A stretch of 64,000 bases of DNA from QNYZ01 sp964577615 (GTDB lineage: Bacteria > Desulfobacterota > Desulfobacteria > Desulfobacterales > QNYZ01), in the NCBI GenBank assembly GCA_964577615.1, contig CAZNZW010000008.1:6846-70845 (forward strand), in the 5' to 3' direction. Both the position numbers and the translations under genes were made by a program. Below are positions 8,914 to 16,561 of the stretch, one piece after another. Below the pieces are notes generated by a model. That model made no database searches, was not told the origin of the DNA, and saw only the letters and a list, made by a program, of their open reading frames with translations. Within the stretch, counting starts at the first letter, position 1, and the number at the start of each line of letters is the position of its first letter.

Positions 8914-9563
8914 GGGATCCTGGAAAAAACAGCCGGCGGCAGCGGCATGTTGGTGCGCGTATGCGTAAATGTCCAGACGGTATAGGCATCGGCACCTTCC
9001 ACCACGGTAACGGTGTCGACCACGCCCGGTGCATCGGACAGTATCAGCTCGATCCGATTGATTATCCGGGACAGTGCCGCCTTTTTGGGCGTCAGGACCA
9101 CCTTGTTGCTGCCGACGAGCGCCGCGTCAAAATCCGCGCTGTCGGAAAACCGGCCGGACATCCAGCCGCTGATCTGGCCCATCACCACCTGCATTCCCGC
9201 CATCTTGACACCGGCATCGGCAATCCATCTGCCGTCCTGTTCCACAAACCGCCGGGTATTTCCCTGACGGGACACAAGAATGCTTTTTACGGGCGATACG
9301 TATTCCCACCGTACCGATCCCGGCCGCTGAAAAAAAAACCGCCCCGTGGACGTCAGGGGCCGGGCCAGAAAGGGCAGATGTTTTTCCTGGACAAAATCCG
9401 CCTGGACCGTAACAATTTTTTCCGACGCCGCCCGGATCGCCTCCCAGCTGTCCGCCCATCCGGCGGTGGCCACCAGCAGCGCCGCAAGATTCAGGCCGAT
9501 CAGCAGCCGGCCGGCGGTTGTCGCTATTTTTCCAGAAATTTTCACTGGGTCAGGCCATGCCAC
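8910..9563 (-). CDS. LolA-like outer-membrane lipoprotein carrier
   Basis: Periplasmic lipid-carrier-like protein of 217 residues. A signal peptide ends near AGWADS (about residue 37). The mature part shows the LolA pattern: VQADFVQEKHLPFLARPL, then STGRFFFQRPGSVRWEY. LolA-family proteins carry acylated cargo across the periplasm; dedicated versions accompany aryl polyene-type lipid clusters. It overlaps fabG by 14 nt at its start and the DUF3261-like gene at its end, so all three should be co-translated. It is unlikely to be the housekeeping LolA given this location. Confidence 0.8.
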   Translation of the reverse strand: MAWPDPVKISGKIATTAGRLLIGLNLAALLVATAGWADSWEAIRAASEKIVTVQADFVQEKHLPFLARPLTSTGRFFFQRPGSVRWEYVSPVKSILVSRQGNTRRFVEQDGRWIADAGVKMAGMQVVMGQISGWMSGRFSDSADFDAALVGSNKVVLTPKKAALSRIINRIELILSDAPGVVDTVTVVEGADAYTVWTFTHTRTNMPLPPAVFSRIP

Positions 9564-10287
9564 CGTTCACGGAAATGACCTGCCCCGTAATATACGAGGC
9601 ATCGGCCGAACAAAGAAAACGGACGACATTGGCAATCTCTTCCGGCTGGCCGATCCGGGCCATCGGAATCATGTTCTTCAGCCCGGTCAGGGCCACATCC
9701 CTGATCATATCCGTGTCGATGATACCGGGGGCCACCACGTTGACACGAATGCCGAGCCGGCCGACTTCGGTGGCCAGGGATCGGCTGGCGCCAATCAACC
9801 CCGCCTTGGCCGCCGAATAATTGGCCTGCCCGCGATTGCCGATCAGCCCGGCGATGGAAGAAATCGAGACCACGGCCCCTTTTTTGCGCCGCACCATCTT
9901 TTTCAGCACCGGTTTGGTGACGTTGTAAAACCCGGTCAGGGTGGTATCGATCACCTGCCGCCAGTCTTTTTCCGGCATCATCATGAAAAGGCCATCGGCC
10001 GTGATGCCGGCGTTGTTCACCAGCACATCGATGCCTTTGTAGCGGGAAAAGAGATCGTCGAGCGCGGCTTTGGTCCGGCCGGCATCGGTGACATCAAAGG
10101 GCAGCAGTTCGCCCCGGCCGCCGTCTTTTTTGATCTGCGCCAGCGTTTCTTCGGCGGCCGTTGCGCTGGAGCGGTAATTGACCGCCACGTACCAGCCGGC
10201 CCGGGCCAGGGCAACGGCAATGGCCCGCCCGATTCCCTTGCCGGCGCCCGTGACGATGGCCACTTCGGTATCCGTATTTTTATCCAT
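9550..10287 (-). CDS. 3-oxoacyl-ACP reductase, FabG family
   Basis: SDR-family ketoreductase of 245 residues that would reduce the 3-keto group of ACP-bound chains with NADPH. Motifs: cofactor site VTGAGKGIGRAI near the N-terminus, NNAGIT, and the catalytic serine-tyrosine-lysine set in VSISSIAGLIG and ANYSAAKAG. The C-terminus is TGQVISVNGGMA, typical of FabG. Start ATG 10287 is chosen over the upstream ATG because GGGGAG lies about 6 nt before it. It is the only ketoreductase in the cluster, which suits a ketoreducing type II synthase, similar to ApeQ in aryl polyene systems. Confidence 0.88.
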   Translation of the reverse strand: MDKNTDTEVAIVTGAGKGIGRAIAVALARAGWYVAVNYRSSATAAEETLAQIKKDGGRGELLPFDVTDAGRTKAALDDLFSRYKGIDVLVNNAGITADGLFMMMPEKDWRQVIDTTLTGFYNVTKPVLKKMVRRKKGAVVSISSIAGLIGNRGQANYSAAKAGLIGASRSLATEVGRLGIRVNVVAPGIIDTDMIRDVALTGLKNMIPMARIGQPEEIANVVRFLCSADASYITGQVISVNGGMA

Positions 10288-10337
10288 GCTTATCTCCCCG
10301 ATGTTTGACATATTAACAGATTGTTCGCTGCCTGTTT

Positions 10338-10769
10338 TCAGTCTTCTTCCTGAACCACCTGGAGGGTGATTTCCGCAATCGACCGATCCCCGATCCGAAC
10401 GTGCCCGGCAATTTCGGACAAGCCTTCAAAACTGAACGTCTGCCGGGTCGCTGTCACCATCCGGGCACCGAATGGCAGGGGATCCAGATGAAAAACCGCT
10501 TTTTTTATCCCCACCAGCCATCCCCGGCCCCCGGTGGTATTGCCATGTTTTTTCAGTTCCCGCCAGCCGATGCAGATACCGGCCGTCTGGGCCACCAGCT
10601 CGATCAGAACCACGGCCCCCACGCCGGACGCGGCGGACGCCGGCCAGCGTTCGGACACCACCGCTGCCGTAACGGCGCCCTGGTCGTCCACTGACACAAT
10701 GTCGTCCACCAGCTTCATCTGCTCCCGGTGCGGGATCAGATCCTCGATGGTAATCGTATTCGGATGCAT
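10338..10769 (-). CDS. ApeP-like hotdog dehydratase subunit
   Basis: Hotdog-fold protein of 143 residues. The opening IEDLIPHREQMKLVDDIVSVD and the helix VLIELVAQTAGICIGW match FabZ/ApeP-like 3-hydroxyacyl-ACP dehydratases. The helix retains the catalytic-type Glu (E57), but the usual HFPG loop carrying the catalytic His is missing. The ApeI-like protein at 14720 shows the opposite: it has HFPG and lacks the Glu. In aryl polyene systems ApeI and ApeP form a heterodimer, so a shared active site is plausible here. It is the first gene of the minus operon, divergent from the ACP gene. Confidence 0.7.
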   Translation of the reverse strand: MHPNTITIEDLIPHREQMKLVDDIVSVDDQGAVTAAVVSERWPASAASGVGAVVLIELVAQTAGICIGWRELKKHGNTTGGRGWLVGIKKAVFHLDPLPFGARMVTATRQTFSFEGLSEIAGHVRIGDRSIAEITLQVVQEED

Positions 10770-10938
10770 ACTGCCGCCGTAACCTGAAAAAACCGTTTGA
10801 AAGTTGGTGCCGGATCGCGTAATAAAAGCAGCGGGTCCGTCTGGCTATACCGTAAACCACCGCATCTTGTAAAGCCAGGTACCCGACCGGCCGGCGCATG
10901 CTGAAAAAATCACCCAAACAGATAAGGAAAACACATAT
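10770..10938. promoter_or_regulatory. Divergent promoter region of the two lipid operons
   Basis: This 169-nt gap separates the minus operon (ApeP-like first) from the plus operon (ACP first) and should contain both promoters. On the plus strand TTGAAA (10797-10802) is followed after 17 nt by TAATAA (10820-10825), a weak sigma-70-like pair. The ACP start at 10939 has AAGGAA upstream. I see no clear operator palindrome here. Shared control of both operons would make sense because their products appear to form one pathway. Confidence 0.45.
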
Positions 10939-11205
10939 ATGAACTCCCTGATCGAAGAGCTCCGGGTCAAAATCATCGACGCCCTCGACCTGATCGATAT
11001 CGCCCCGGACGATATTGACATTGAAGCCCCGCTCATCGGCGGCAAGCTGGGTATCGACTCCATTGATGTCCTCGAGCTGGTGATGATGACCGAAAGGGAT
11101 TATGGCGTCACCATCGACAATCAGGAACTGGGCGCCCGGGTGTTTGCTTCCCTGAAATCGCTGGCCGAATACATCGACGCGCACCAGGCGGAAAAGGCCA
11201 GTTGA
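10939..11205 (+). CDS. Acyl carrier protein 1
   Basis: Acidic protein of 88 residues with the carrier-protein fold. The phosphopantetheine attachment serine is S41 in LGIDSIDVLELVM. It would carry the growing acyl chain as a thioester and present it to the ketosynthases, reductase, dehydratases and possibly the radical SAM enzymes. It opens the plus operon, and its stop overlaps the TTG start of the KS-CLF gene, implying tight coupling. A dedicated phosphopantetheinyl transferase is not seen in the window. Confidence 0.9.
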   Translation: MNSLIEELRVKIIDALDLIDIAPDDIDIEAPLIGGKLGIDSIDVLELVMMTERDYGVTIDNQELGARVFASLKSLAEYIDAHQAEKAS

Positions 11206-13376
11206 CCGGCCCGCGAATCTTCATTACCGGCATGGGCATCATCAGCCCGCTGGGGACTGGATGCCCGGCCACACTGGCCGCCCTGAACCGTGAAGAAAAA
11301 AATATCCGCCCGCTTTCTCTTTTTCCCATCCCCCATGGCACGCCCCTGCCAGTCGGCGAAGTCACCGAAAATATAGAATCTTCCGGCCTGCCCCGTACCC
11401 ACCAGCTGGCCGAAATCGCCGCCCGGGAAGCGGTTGGCGACAACAACCGGCCGGTAGATGCCATCGTCATCGGCACGACCACCGGCGGCCTGCCCGACAC
11501 GGAGGCCCGGCTCATGGCCGGCATTGATACGCCCGACGCCTACCGCTGCCACGCAGCAGGTTCGATCGCCGGCCATCTGGCAAAGCTTTTTGCATGCCAC
11601 GGCCCTGTCCTGACCATTTCCACGGCCTGTTCATCCGGCGTCGCCGCCTTTGCGCTGGCCCGGGCCATTCTGCAAAACGGTCTGGCCACGCGCGTACTGG
11701 CCGGCGGCGCCGATGCCCTCTGCCGGCTGACCTATCATGGATTTAATGCCCTGCAGCTCATCGACCCGGCCGGCCCCAGACCCTTTGACCACCACCGGCG
11801 CGGCATGGCCGTCGGCGAAGGGGCGGCCATGCTCCTGCTTGAAGCCGCCCAGACGCCCCCGGCCGGCGCCGTCGCCGAATTTCTCGGCGCGGGTCTTTCC
11901 TGCGATGCATACCACCCCACGGCCCCTCATCCGGAAGGCGCCGGCGCCCGGGCCGCCATGCAGGCCGCCCTGACCGATGCGGATGTGCGCCCGGACCAGA
12001 TCGATTACATCCACCTTCACGGAACCGGCACCCCGGAAAACGACCGGGCCGAAGCCCGGGCGGTTGACCGTCTTTTTTCCAGTCACCCGCCAGCCGCGTC
12101 GTCGATCAAGGGCGCCACCGGTCACAGCCTGGCCGCCGCCGGTGCCGTGGGGGCCGTGATATCTGCCCTGGCCCTTGCACACCACCTGATTCCGGCAACC
12201 GCGGGCCTGGCCGAACCGGATCCGGATCTTCCCTTACGGCCGGTCTCCACCTTGATCCGCCGCCGGTACCGCCGAACCATGATCAACGCTTTCGGCTTTG
12301 GCGGCAATAACGCTGTCGCCATCCTGGGGGCCGTTGGCAGCAGTGGCCCCCGCTGCCGGACCCACACTCCTTTCGAACGGTTTTCCGTGCGGGCCTGGGC
12401 CTGTCTGACCGGCGCGGGCGATACGGCCGAAAGCACTGCCCGTTTCCGTCTGGGAAAATCCCTGGCCGGTCAATCTCCCGAAGCCGAGTTTGCCGCCGGC
12501 CTGCCCGCCGCCGCCCGCCGCCGGCTGAAGCGGCTGCCCCGCATGGTCCTCGCCCTCTGCGCGGCGGCTGCCCGCCAGTGGGCCGCGGGCGACGCCCCCC
12601 GATCGATTTTCCTCGGTACGGGCTGGGGGGCACTGACGGAAACCCACCGGTTTCTCACCCGGCTGTTCGAATCGGATGAACGCTTTGCCAGCCCCATCGA
12701 TTTTTCCGGCTCCGTCCACAATGCCCCGGCGGGTCAGGCGGCCATCCATCTGAGCGCCACGGGCCCCAACCTGACTTTGACCGGGGGAGACGCTTCCTTC
12801 GAGCAGGCCCTCTTTGCCGCCGCCCGTCTGACCGACCCGGCAACCGGGCCGTGCATCGTCATCGGCGCCGACGAATACCATCCGGATTATTCTCCCCTTT
12901 TTGATGCATCGTGCCGACAATCCGGCCGCCCGGCGGACGGGGGTGCCGCCTTCTGCCTGACACGGACCGCCGATTCCCGGCGCCCGACCCTGGACCTGCT
13001 GTTTTACGGCCGGGCTGAAAAACGCCCGCAAACGATTTCCGATCTGGCGGCCGCCGTCAACAGCGCCACGTCTCACGGGATCGGGTATGACGCCATTTTA
13101 TACGGGGTTCCCATGTGTTATGATGAATCGGGCAGGCAACAGCTCGCCTTGCTTACCCGGTCCCTTCACCACCGCGTCCCCGGCATTGCCTACCGGCCGT
13201 ATACCGGCGAATTTGCCACTGCCGCCGGCGTGGCCACGGCCCTGGCCCTGGATCTGGTCTCCCGGTCAGCCATTCCGGCCGCCCTGACCGGTGGCGATCC
13301 GCTGGCCCTGACCCATCACGGCCTCCTGGTTATCGGCCTGGGAGATGATGTATCTGCCATCATGGTGCGTGCCTGA
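11202..13376 (+). CDS. Ketosynthase fused to a ketosynthase-like (CLF-type) domain
   Basis: Protein of 724 residues. The N-terminal half (about 1-380) is a complete KAS II-type condensing enzyme: C143 in STACSSG, H273 in HLHGTGTP, H308 in GATGHSLAAAG, and NAFGFGGNN near its end. The C-terminal half (about 390-724) keeps a ketosynthase-like outline (LGTGWGALTETHRFL, LTLTGGDASFEQAL) but has no cysteine where the nucleophile should be, as in chain-length factors. In aryl polyene synthases the KS (ApeO) and CLF (ApeC) are separate partners; here they are one chain. Start TTG 11202 overlaps the ACP stop as TTGA, so the start is uncertain. The next gene begins immediately after its stop. Confidence 0.82.
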   Translation: MTGPRIFITGMGIISPLGTGCPATLAALNREEKNIRPLSLFPIPHGTPLPVGEVTENIESSGLPRTHQLAEIAAREAVGDNNRPVDAIVIGTTTGGLPDTEARLMAGIDTPDAYRCHAAGSIAGHLAKLFACHGPVLTISTACSSGVAAFALARAILQNGLATRVLAGGADALCRLTYHGFNALQLIDPAGPRPFDHHRRGMAVGEGAAMLLLEAAQTPPAGAVAEFLGAGLSCDAYHPTAPHPEGAGARAAMQAALTDADVRPDQIDYIHLHGTGTPENDRAEARAVDRLFSSHPPAASSIKGATGHSLAAAGAVGAVISALALAHHLIPATAGLAEPDPDLPLRPVSTLIRRRYRRTMINAFGFGGNNAVAILGAVGSSGPRCRTHTPFERFSVRAWACLTGAGDTAESTARFRLGKSLAGQSPEAEFAAGLPAAARRRLKRLPRMVLALCAAAARQWAAGDAPRSIFLGTGWGALTETHRFLTRLFESDERFASPIDFSGSVHNAPAGQAAIHLSATGPNLTLTGGDASFEQALFAAARLTDPATGPCIVIGADEYHPDYSPLFDASCRQSGRPADGGAAFCLTRTADSRRPTLDLLFYGRAEKRPQTISDLAAAVNSATSHGIGYDAILYGVPMCYDESGRQQLALLTRSLHHRVPGIAYRPYTGEFATAAGVATALALDLVSRSAIPAALTGGDPLALTHHGLLVIGLGDDVSAIMVRA

Positions 13377-14723
13377 ATGAATGTCCTGCTCATCTCGGCC
13401 AACCCGCTGACAACGCCTTACCCGGTGTATCCGGTGGGCCTCGATTACGTGGCCGGCGCCATTCCCCCCCGGCACCGGGTCCACATTGCCGACATCAACC
13501 TGACCCGGCCCGATGCGCTCACCGCTCTCATCGATTCTTTCCATCCGGATGTCGTCGGTCTTTCCCTGCGTAACGTCGACAATACGGACATCGAAAATCC
13601 CCGCGCCTTTCTCGACGACCACCGCGGCCTTTGCCATCGCGTCCGACAGGCCACCCGGGCGCCGATCATTCTCGGCGGCAGCGGTTTTACCATTTTCCCC
13701 ACGGAAATGCTGGCGGCGCTGGATGCCGACTACGGCATTGCGGGTGAGGGGGAACGGCTGGCCCCGCTGCTCGACGCGCTTGAAAACGGCACCGATCCGG
13801 CCCGTCTGCCGGGGGTGATTGTCCGTGGCGGCACCGGCCACATTCCGCCTCCACTGGCCCGCATGATTCAACGCCCCGTCGTGGCCGACGGCGCCCACCG
13901 CCGCTTCTATCTGGACCGGGGCGGCATGCTCAACCTCCAGACCAAACGGGGCTGCCCGTTCAAATGCGTCTATTGCACCTACCCGCACATCGAGGGCCGC
14001 CATATGCGCCGGATCCCCCCGGCCGATGTGGCGGCCACTGCCGTCCGGCTCGTCAATGCCGGCGCCAGATACCTTTTTATTACCGATTCGGCCTTTAACG
14101 CCGACTTTACCCACAGCGCGGCGGTGGCCGAGGCCTTTGTTCACGCGGGAATCAAGGTCCCCTGGGGCGGTTTCTTCACGCCCATCGCGCCGCCTGCCGG
14201 ATATTTCCGTCGACTGGCCCGGGCCGGTCTTACCCATGTGGAATTCGGCACGGAATCGCTGGCCGACGAGGTGCTCAAAGCGTACGGCAAGCCCTTTACC
14301 GCCGGCGAGGTGCTCGCCACCCACCGGCGGGCCGTGGCCGCCGGCCTGTATGTGGCCCATTACATGCTGCTCGGCGGCCCCGGTGAAACACCCGAAACCA
14401 TCCAGCAGACGCTGCGCACCATTGACAAGCTCGAGAAAACCGTCATATTTATCTTCTGCGGCATGCGGATTTACCCCCACACGGCCCTTTACGATCTCGC
14501 CTGCCGGCAGGGTCAGGTGGTGCCCGGTCGCAGTCTGCTTGCCCCGGTATTTTACCGCTCGCCGGCCATGGCGCCGGAAAGGATCCTTGCCCGGATCCAT
14601 GCGGCGGCCGCCGGCCGCGGCAACTGGATTTTAAACGACGGCGGCGACGGTTCGGCCACTGTCCTGGATGCCATGTACCGGCGGGGGTTCAGCGGCCCCC
14701 TGTGGGAGTACCTGATCAAATGA
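13377..14723 (+). CDS. Lipid-biosynthesis-type radical SAM protein with cobalamin-binding-like domain
   Basis: Protein of 448 residues. The N-terminal Rossmann-like domain has VYPVGLDYVAGAIPPRHRV, PDVVGLSLRNVDNTD and PIILGGSGFTIFP. The radical SAM core carries KRGCPFKCVYCTYPHIEG with cluster ligands C193, C197 and C200, and later GLYVAHYMLLGGPGET. The pattern matches B12-domain radical SAM proteins that I recall from ladderane-type lipid clusters; no DxHxxG is seen, so real cobalamin binding is doubtful. It starts directly after the KS-CLF stop and overlaps the next gene as ATGA. Likely substrate: an ACP-bound or lipid-bound acyl chain (inference). Confidence 0.82.
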   Translation: MNVLLISANPLTTPYPVYPVGLDYVAGAIPPRHRVHIADINLTRPDALTALIDSFHPDVVGLSLRNVDNTDIENPRAFLDDHRGLCHRVRQATRAPIILGGSGFTIFPTEMLAALDADYGIAGEGERLAPLLDALENGTDPARLPGVIVRGGTGHIPPPLARMIQRPVVADGAHRRFYLDRGGMLNLQTKRGCPFKCVYCTYPHIEGRHMRRIPPADVAATAVRLVNAGARYLFITDSAFNADFTHSAAVAEAFVHAGIKVPWGGFFTPIAPPAGYFRRLARAGLTHVEFGTESLADEVLKAYGKPFTAGEVLATHRRAVAAGLYVAHYMLLGGPGETPETIQQTLRTIDKLEKTVIFIFCGMRIYPHTALYDLACRQGQVVPGRSLLAPVFYRSPAMAPERILARIHAAAAGRGNWILNDGGDGSATVLDAMYRRGFSGPLWEYLIK

Positions 14724-15112
14724 CAAAAATCCCCTCATCTCCCCTTTTAATTGATCGGAAAAAATGGTATCGCTTTGCGGATTTGACCATTGGCGATCAT
14801 GGGGAGATTACAGCCCGGTTGCAGATGGATGCCGCCTCGTTATGGTTCTGTGGCCATTTCCCCGGCAATCCGATTCTCCCGGGGATTGCCCAGCTGGCCC
14901 TGGTCATCGATGCCATCGGGCAGGCCAGTGACGCGACGGTTCGGCTGAAGCAGATCAACCGGGTCCGCTTCAAGCGGCCCATTCGTCCGGGGGAGTCCAT
15001 CGAGATCAGGATCCGGCCCGACGGGCACCGGCCGTCCGCGTATACTTTTTTGATCGATTCCGGTGGACAGCGCGCCTGTTCAGGACGGCTGGAGACAGTC
15101 CACGAATCATAA
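14720..15112 (+). CDS. ApeI/FabZ-like dehydratase subunit lacking the catalytic glutamate
   Basis: Hotdog protein of 130 residues. It has the canonical loop FCGHFPGNPILPG with candidate catalytic H46, but at the position where FabZ has Glu this protein has Ala (A60 in GIAQLALVID). ApeI-type dehydratases of aryl polyene clusters look similar and work as heterodimers with ApeP. The ApeP-like protein encoded at 10338-10769 retains the Glu, so the two may complement each other. Start ATG 14720 is chosen because it overlaps the radical SAM stop as ATGA; an upstream alternative start would add six residues. Confidence 0.72.
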   Translation: MTKIPSSPLLIDRKKWYRFADLTIGDHGEITARLQMDAASLWFCGHFPGNPILPGIAQLALVIDAIGQASDATVRLKQINRVRFKRPIRPGESIEIRIRPDGHRPSAYTFLIDSGGQRACSGRLETVHES

Positions 15113-15148
15113 TAAGAATAACATTATAAATAAGTTGGAGAGCAAATC

Positions 15149-15412
15149 ATGACGGACGGAAAGACCCTTGAAACAATCATCCAGCGCGTGGCCGAAGTGA
15201 TGATCGACGAGCTGAAACTGGAAGATGTGACCCCGGAAACCTTTGACGCCGACGTGGACCTCATCGATGAGATCGGTATCGACAGCATGGATCTGGCGAC
15301 CGTGGCACTGGTCCTCCAGGACGAATACGCCATTCATATCGATGAGGACGATTACCCGAAACTCACCACTGTCCGCCTGATCGCCGAATATGTCCAGCAG
15401 CGGGTCCGGTAG
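15149..15412 (+). CDS. Acyl carrier protein 2
   Basis: Acidic carrier protein of 87 residues with phosphopantetheine attachment at S46 in IGIDSMDLATVAL. Shine-Dalgarno GGAGAG lies about 6 nt before the ATG. Two ACPs in one operon is also the aryl polyene arrangement (ApeE and ApeF), where they have different jobs: one for priming and one for extension. It sits between the ApeI-like dehydratase and the first of two paralogous radical SAM genes, so it could be the form the radical SAM enzymes recognise (inference). Confidence 0.9.
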   Translation: MTDGKTLETIIQRVAEVMIDELKLEDVTPETFDADVDLIDEIGIDSMDLATVALVLQDEYAIHIDEDDYPKLTTVRLIAEYVQQRVR

Positions 15413-15416
15413 AGGC

Positions 15417-16529
15417 ATGACCATGGGCCATACCGTCTCCACAGCATCGCCCGGCCGGGAAACCACCGGACCGGATTCCCCCCGGGTCTATAAATTCGCC
15501 GATATCCTGTCCGACCCGGCCATCCGCCGCCGCTGGGAAAAGGTTCGCCGCTATTTCTTTCTGCGGGAATCCACCTACGACATGACCAATCGCTGCAATA
15601 TCCGCTGTGACGGGTGCTATTTTTACGAAGGCGAGAAACAGTTCTCACAAAACAACACCGACCCCGAAGCCTGGCGCCGGCACATGATCGCGGAAAAGGA
15701 ACGGGGCATCACCTATGCCGTTCTCGCCGGGGCGGAACCCTCTCTGGTACCCGACCTCTGTCAGGCCTGCTTTGATGTGATTCCCAAGGGGGCCATCGCC
15801 ACCAACGGCGTGCAGCCAATCCCGGCCCCGGTGGGATACCGGATTCACATCTCGGTCTGGGGCAGCGACGACACCAGCCAGCGGGTCCGGCATGCCCGGC
15901 ATCTGCTCGAAAAACAGATGGAAAACTACCGGGACGATCCCCGGGTGGTCTTTGTTTACACATTTACCCGGGAAAATATCGATGAAAGCCGGGACGTCAT
16001 CCGTACCCTGGTCGACAACGATTTCAAGGTAACGTTTAACGTTTTTTCCGCCCCGGTCGGATACCGGGGCCACCTGCGCCATACGCCGGAGACCTTGACC
16101 CGCATGCAGACCGTCATGACGGATCTGCTCGGCCAGTATCCGCGCCACGTGCTTTACGCGCATTACAATGCCGTTGCCCATACGCATCGTCTGGGTCTGC
16201 ACGCCCTGTTCGGCTGTTCATACCCCCGCCGGAACCCGTCCAGGGCCATCGGTCTGGGGCGCTCTTTCCGCCAGTACCGGTCCGATCTGACCTGGGACCG
16301 CCAGGCGGCCTGCTGCGTGCCGGATACCGACTGCGATGACTGCCGGCATTACGCCGCCGGGAGCGCCGTCGTCACCGCCCGGCTGTTTCGCCATGCCGCC
16401 GATCCCGACACTTTCAAAGCCTGGCTTGATTATGTTGATACCTACCTGTCGGTCTGGGTAGTGGACTATCCCAAGGGAAATAACCTCTGCCACCAGCCGG
16501 TGTCGCCGCCCGGCCATCATCAGGCCTGA
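15417..16529 (+). CDS. Radical SAM protein, paralogue A, with C-terminal cysteine cluster
   Basis: Protein of about 370 residues. Cluster motif NRCNIRCDGCYFYEGEKQF gives ligands C60, C64 and C67, and the SAM-contacting GAEPSLVPDL follows. Near the C-terminus a second cysteine group (ACCVPDTDCDDC, pattern CC-x5-C-x2-C) suggests an auxiliary Fe-S cluster. It is clearly paralogous to the next gene (shared YDxxNRCNxRCxGC, G-EPSL, ATNG and I-VWG/ISLWG blocks). Start is ATG 15417 or 15423; AGAGG at 15411-15415 suits the second better. There is no B12-like domain. The reaction is unknown; C-C bond formation, reduction or isomerisation of the acyl chain are possibilities. Confidence 0.8.
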   Translation: MTMGHTVSTASPGRETTGPDSPRVYKFADILSDPAIRRRWEKVRRYFFLRESTYDMTNRCNIRCDGCYFYEGEKQFSQNNTDPEAWRRHMIAEKERGITYAVLAGAEPSLVPDLCQACFDVIPKGAIATNGVQPIPAPVGYRIHISVWGSDDTSQRVRHARHLLEKQMENYRDDPRVVFVYTFTRENIDESRDVIRTLVDNDFKVTFNVFSAPVGYRGHLRHTPETLTRMQTVMTDLLGQYPRHVLYAHYNAVAHTHRLGLHALFGCSYPRRNPSRAIGLGRSFRQYRSDLTWDRQAACCVPDTDCDDCRHYAAGSAVVTARLFRHAADPDTFKAWLDYVDTYLSVWVVDYPKGNNLCHQPVSPPGHHQA

Positions 16530-16561
16530 TGTCCCCGGCCTGATTATCTGGAGTGTTTTGA

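Noticed and set aside
12234..14600. Long minus-strand frames opposite the KS-CLF and radical SAM genes
   Set aside because: They lie fully antisense to motif-supported genes and show the same GC-driven composition; no domain pattern or ribosome-binding site was seen.
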